Shown: positions 32,940-33,049 of the stretch, piece by piece
How positions within the stretch are numbered: position 1 is the stretch's first letter
Layout: every line of letters begins with the position of its first letter
Origin: Candidatus Poribacteria bacterium
GTDB lineage: Bacteria; Poribacteria; WGA-4E; WGA-3G
Length of the DNA: 33,049 bases
Direction: 5' to 3'
NCBI GenBank assembly: GCA_026706025.1
Contig: JAPOZO010000067.1
Span: 1-33,049, forward strand
Position numbers and translations under genes: made by a program
Notes under the pieces: generated by a model
Told to the model about the DNA's origin: nothing
Database searches by the model: none
What the model saw: the letters and a program-made list of their open reading frames with translations, nothing else

Positions 32940-32995
32940 CCGATCAATGTCGGGCGGGGAAACCCTGAAGAAACACCCCAGCAAAAACCCCCTAA
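32940..32995. repeat. Repeat related to the 14072 terminator flank
   Basis: The minus strand reads GGGGGTTTTTGCTGGGGTG then TTTCTTCAGGGTTTCCCC. The shared core TTTTTGCTnGGGTGTTTCT also occurs near 14057-14076 and, altered, near 12590-12612. Here it lies upstream of the lectin-like gene rather than after a gene. Confidence 0.5.
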
Positions 32996-33049
32996 TGAAG
33001 TTTAAGAAATAAATTGGGTAATTGTTTAGAGTCTGTTATGCTGTTTGCT

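Noticed and set aside
1-33049. CRISPR array, tRNA, rRNA or transposase gene
   Set aside because: No regularly spaced repeats with unique spacers, no cloverleaf or ribosomal signature, and no transposase-like protein were seen on either strand.

Overview
The window looks like chromosome from a bacterium of the Candidatus Poribacteria type or a close relative. This rests on the style of the secreted proteins. Three complete-ended proteins finish in a module containing NYPNPFNPETWIPYQL followed by YWDGRN and SGVYFY, and they are combined with HAF-type repeats, WD40 propellers, cohesin-like and dockerin-like modules. Nearby are phytanoyl-CoA-dioxygenase-like, ThuA-like and Gfo/Idh/MocA genes. The lineage is an inference from recognised protein style, not from a marker gene. 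I saw no rRNA, tRNA or CRISPR array.

Layout: (1) 1-9662 is a tandem array of four minus-strand paralogues coding large secreted HAF-repeat proteins. Only the most upstream copy (6963-9662) is complete and intact. Copy 740-3400 is split by one in-frame TAG, copy 3870-6529 by a one-base deletion, and copy 1-374 runs off the window. Three copies share a duplicated promoter (TTGCCT, 17 bases, CATACT) and a long leader. (2) 9958-11990 holds two tandem Ldh2-family oxidoreductases. (3) 12018-12763 is a gene-free island of short repeats. (4) 12764-15325 holds two tandem lipoprotein substrate-binding proteins with no permease or ATPase. (5) 15515-18133 on the plus strand codes a sulfotransferase-like protein, a Gfo/Idh/MocA oxidoreductase and a HAD hydrolase. 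(6) 18159-23150 on the minus strand codes two secreted WD40 proteins with cohesin-like modules, with a headless TolB-like fragment between them. (7) 23269-26543 codes two non-haem iron oxygenases and aspartate kinase. (8) A plus-strand ThuA-like gene faces a HigBA-like toxin-antitoxin operon across a perfect 15-bp inverted repeat. (9) 28879-31848 codes a 989-residue protein joining an ECF sigma factor, one membrane segment and an extracytoplasmic Asp-box propeller. It is followed by a small signal-peptide ORF and a secreted lectin-like protein.

Two themes run through the window. The first is local tandem duplication with early decay: four HAF copies, two Ldh, two binding proteins, and a duplicated WD40 blade. 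The second is investment in the cell surface. The most unusual gene is the sigma-membrane-propeller fusion, which could act as a one-protein route from an outside signal to transcription. Short palindromic repeats are scattered between genes, and one kind has entered coding sequence in frame.
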